Shown in pieces: positions 5,421 to 6,904 of a DNA stretch of 6,904 nucleotides (positions within the stretch are counted from its first letter, which is position 1; the number at the start of each line of letters is the position of its first letter). Source of the DNA: an uncultured Bacteroidales bacterium. GTDB lineage: Bacteria > Bacteroidota > Bacteroidia > Bacteroidales > UBA932. The DNA is taken from contig CAMZCW010000124.1 in the NCBI GenBank assembly GCA_947305045.1, positions 1 to 6,904 of the forward strand, read 5' to 3'. The notes below the pieces were generated by a model that was given only the letters and a program-made list of their open reading frames with translations, was not told the DNA's origin and did not search any database. Made by a program: the position numbers and the translations under genes.

Positions 5421-6394
5421 GCCTTACGGTCTCCTACAAATTGGGCCAGGGCCGACAGATACTGCCTGGAGGGACGCTCCGGCAGTACGTCCAGGCAGCG
5501 GATGGCATCGGCAATATAAGCGTCCATCACCTGCCCTGCCCGGGCAACACCGTCCTGCGCATGCACAAAGTCCACAATGATGCCGATAACCTCCGGATGC
5601 TCCGCCACCTGCGCTACGTGGGCGCGCCACTGTGCAGCCTCAGCCGCAGGAACGGCCTCCATCGCGCACAGCAGCGGCTGGGTAATCTTCTGCTCCTTGA
5701 GGTCCAACCCCACCGGCTTTCCCAGCGCCGCTGACTTGCTGTAGTCCAGGATATCGTCCTTAATCTGGAAAGCGGTGCCCAGCAGGCGGGCAAACTGCCC
5801 CATCGCCTTCACCTGCTCCTCAGAGGCGCGGGCCGATATGGCTGCCGCCGTGGCCGTAGCCTCAAACAGCGACGCCGTTTTGCCGTAGATGATGCGAAGG
5901 TAGTCCGCCTGGGTGGTATCCCCTTTCCCCGCTTTTTCCATTTGCAGCAGTTCCCCTTCCGTGAGGTGATGCAGCGTCCGGGCAAAGATGCGCAGGACCC
6001 GCTCCGGCTCCTGCGAGGCATCCAGGACCTCCTGCATACAGTTCACCAGCCAATAATCGCCGATGAGCACCGCAGGACCGCCCCCCAGCAGCTTGGCCGC
6101 CGTGGGCACGCCGCGACGCTCCACCGCCCCGTCCACCACGTCGTCGTGCAGGAGGGTGGCATTGTGCAGGAGCTCCGCCGCAGCGGCAAAGCGGACCGTA
6201 TCTTCCGTGACGCCACCGCAGGCATCGGCCACCAGCAGCGCCAGCATGGGGCGCAGCATTTTGCCGGGATGCTCCCGCAGACGGCGGTTGACGCCGTCCA
6301 AAAGGGCGATATCCGAACGGAGAGACGCCGTGATTCGCGCCTCTACGCGGTCCAACTGAGGCCGCAGAAAAGTATAAAGGGCTTGAATATCCAT
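5417..6394 (-). CDS. ispB: Long-chain polyprenyl diphosphate synthase
   Basis: A trans-isoprenyl diphosphate synthase that lengthens farnesyl diphosphate with isopentenyl diphosphate, probably giving the menaquinone side chain. At 325 residues it has the usual length. GKMLRP (44-49) binds IPP. LLHDDVVDGAVERRG (81-95) is the first Asp-rich motif with D84, D85 and D88, and YGKTASLF (170-177) follows. AFQIKDDILDY (208-218) is the second Asp-rich motif with D213, D214 and D217, and GKPVGLD (225-231) completes the set. The residues four and five before the first motif are small (A79, T80), which in this family leaves room for long products. Exact chain length cannot be read from sequence; the symbol ispB is a family-level choice. 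The start codon shares one base with the upstream stop (TAATG), and the stop overlaps holB. Confidence 0.92.
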   Translation of the reverse strand: MDIQALYTFLRPQLDRVEARITASLRSDIALLDGVNRRLREHPGKMLRPMLALLVADACGGVTEDTVRFAAAAELLHNATLLHDDVVDGAVERRGVPTAAKLLGGGPAVLIGDYWLVNCMQEVLDASQEPERVLRIFARTLHHLTEGELLQMEKAGKGDTTQADYLRIIYGKTASLFEATATAAAISARASEEQVKAMGQFARLLGTAFQIKDDILDYSKSAALGKPVGLDLKEQKITQPLLCAMEAVPAAEAAQWRAHVAQVAEHPEVIGIIVDFVHAQDGVARAGQVMDAYIADAIRCLDVLPERPSRQYLSALAQFVGDRKA

Positions 6395-6904
6395 TAAAAG
6401 TTTTTCAGCAGTTGCTCCACCGTTTCCGGGAAAGCCACCAGGTCAATGTCTGCCTGGGCGGTCATGCCCGTAGCCACAAAATGGGCGAACAGCGATTTAA
6501 GGGGCTCATAATAGCCGTCCAGATTAAGGGCGAAAATGGGGCCCTCGTACTTGTGCAGCTTCCGCAGCGTGTGGGTTTCAATAAGCTCCTCCAGCGTGCC
6601 GATACCGCCCGGCAGGGCGATGGCCGCAACGGTATTTTCCCGCATGCGTTCCTTCCGCTGGGCCATGGTGTCCGTCCAGACCACTTCCGCTACATCCTTG
6701 CGCTCCAGGCCCGCCATGAAACGCGGCAAAACGGCCACATGCCTGCCGCCTACACGGATAGACTCGTCGGTAATGGCGCCCATGGTCCCACGGTCGCCGC
6801 CACCGGAAACAATATCATAGCCCTTTGCGTGCAGGCCCCTGACCAACTGCCGAGCCGCTTCATTGTACTTCGGGTCGATGAGGTTGCTCGAAGCACAAAA
6901 AATC
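6394..6904 (-). CDS. LOG-family Rossmann-fold protein (5' end outside window)
   Basis: LOG (Lonely Guy) proteins, TIGR00730 group, hydrolyse nucleoside monophosphates such as AMP or cytokinin ribotides to free base and ribose 5-phosphate; bacterial members were long misnamed lysine decarboxylases. The visible 169 residues begin IFCASSNLIDPKYNEAARQ, which is the N-terminal strand and helix of the family, so only a few codons should be missing beyond 6904. The GGGDRGTMGA loop comes near visible residues 34-43, TMAQRKERM further on, and the hallmark PGGIGTLEEL at about 98-107 contains the catalytic Arg/Glu neighbourhood (PGGxGTxxE). A TTG at 6846 is not the real start, because the conserved strand lies upstream of it. 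It is the first visible gene of the ispB-holB-ricT-trmB operon. Substrate preference is not evident. Confidence 0.9.
   Translation of the reverse strand, partial: IFCASSNLIDPKYNEAARQLVRGLHAKGYDIVSGGGDRGTMGAITDESIRVGGRHVAVLPRFMAGLERKDVAEVVWTDTMAQRKERMRENTVAAIALPGGIGTLEELIETHTLRKLHKYEGPIFALNLDGYYEPLKSLFAHFVATGMTAQADIDLVAFPETVEQLLKNF

Noticed and set aside
1..6904. CRISPR array, tRNA/rRNA genes, insertion sequence or phage genes
   Set aside because: No regularly spaced repeats, no tRNA arm motifs, no transposase, integrase or phage-like protein were seen on either strand.

Overview
The window looks like chromosomal housekeeping DNA from a Bacteroidales-type Bacteroidota, probably host-associated. 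This is judged from protein flavour: a RicT homologue with a cysteine-bearing N-terminus, a TM2/CD225/DUF2752 membrane trio, and Nif3 followed by a gene starting MATTKKTTA. It is also supported by promoter style: TTG-N20-TATCTTTG before nif3, which fits the Bacteroidota sigma consensus rather than -35/-10 boxes. No Shine-Dalgarno dependence is evident. The genus cannot be fixed from this sequence. All supported genes lie on the minus strand, so transcription runs from high to low coordinates; I found no credible gene on the plus strand.

Right part (about 6904 down to 3301): a tightly packed operon of a LOG-family nucleotide hydrolase (5' end just beyond the window), a polyprenyl diphosphate synthase, the DNA polymerase III delta' subunit and the RicT/PSP1 protein. 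The junctions are TAATG (1-base overlap), ATGA and ATGA (4-base overlaps), which implies translational coupling. After 36 bases containing a hairpin comes trmB (tRNA m7G46 methyltransferase). An A/U-flanked hairpin overlapping the trmB stop looks like the operon's terminator.

Middle part (about 2407 down to 964): a second, less GC-rich unit with a small MerR-type regulator and three short membrane proteins in a row: TM2 domain, CD225/dispanin (the family of animal IFITM proteins) and DUF2752. A TATATTTG box lies 6 bases before the merR start codon, so this transcript may be nearly leaderless. The trio is the least understood part of the window and the best candidate for an uncharacterised membrane system.

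Left part (946 down to 1): a well-formed promoter drives nif3 (YbgI-like dinuclear-metal protein). Behind its stop are palindromic elements of a probable dispersed repeat family and a 14-base perfect palindrome, then the first nine codons of the next gene, probably a C4-type zinc-ribbon protein.

The genes do not form one pathway. They cover nucleotide clean-up, isoprenoid chain synthesis, replication clamp loading, RNA maturation or quality control, tRNA modification and membrane functions. I found no CRISPR array, transposase, tRNA, rRNA or phage gene.
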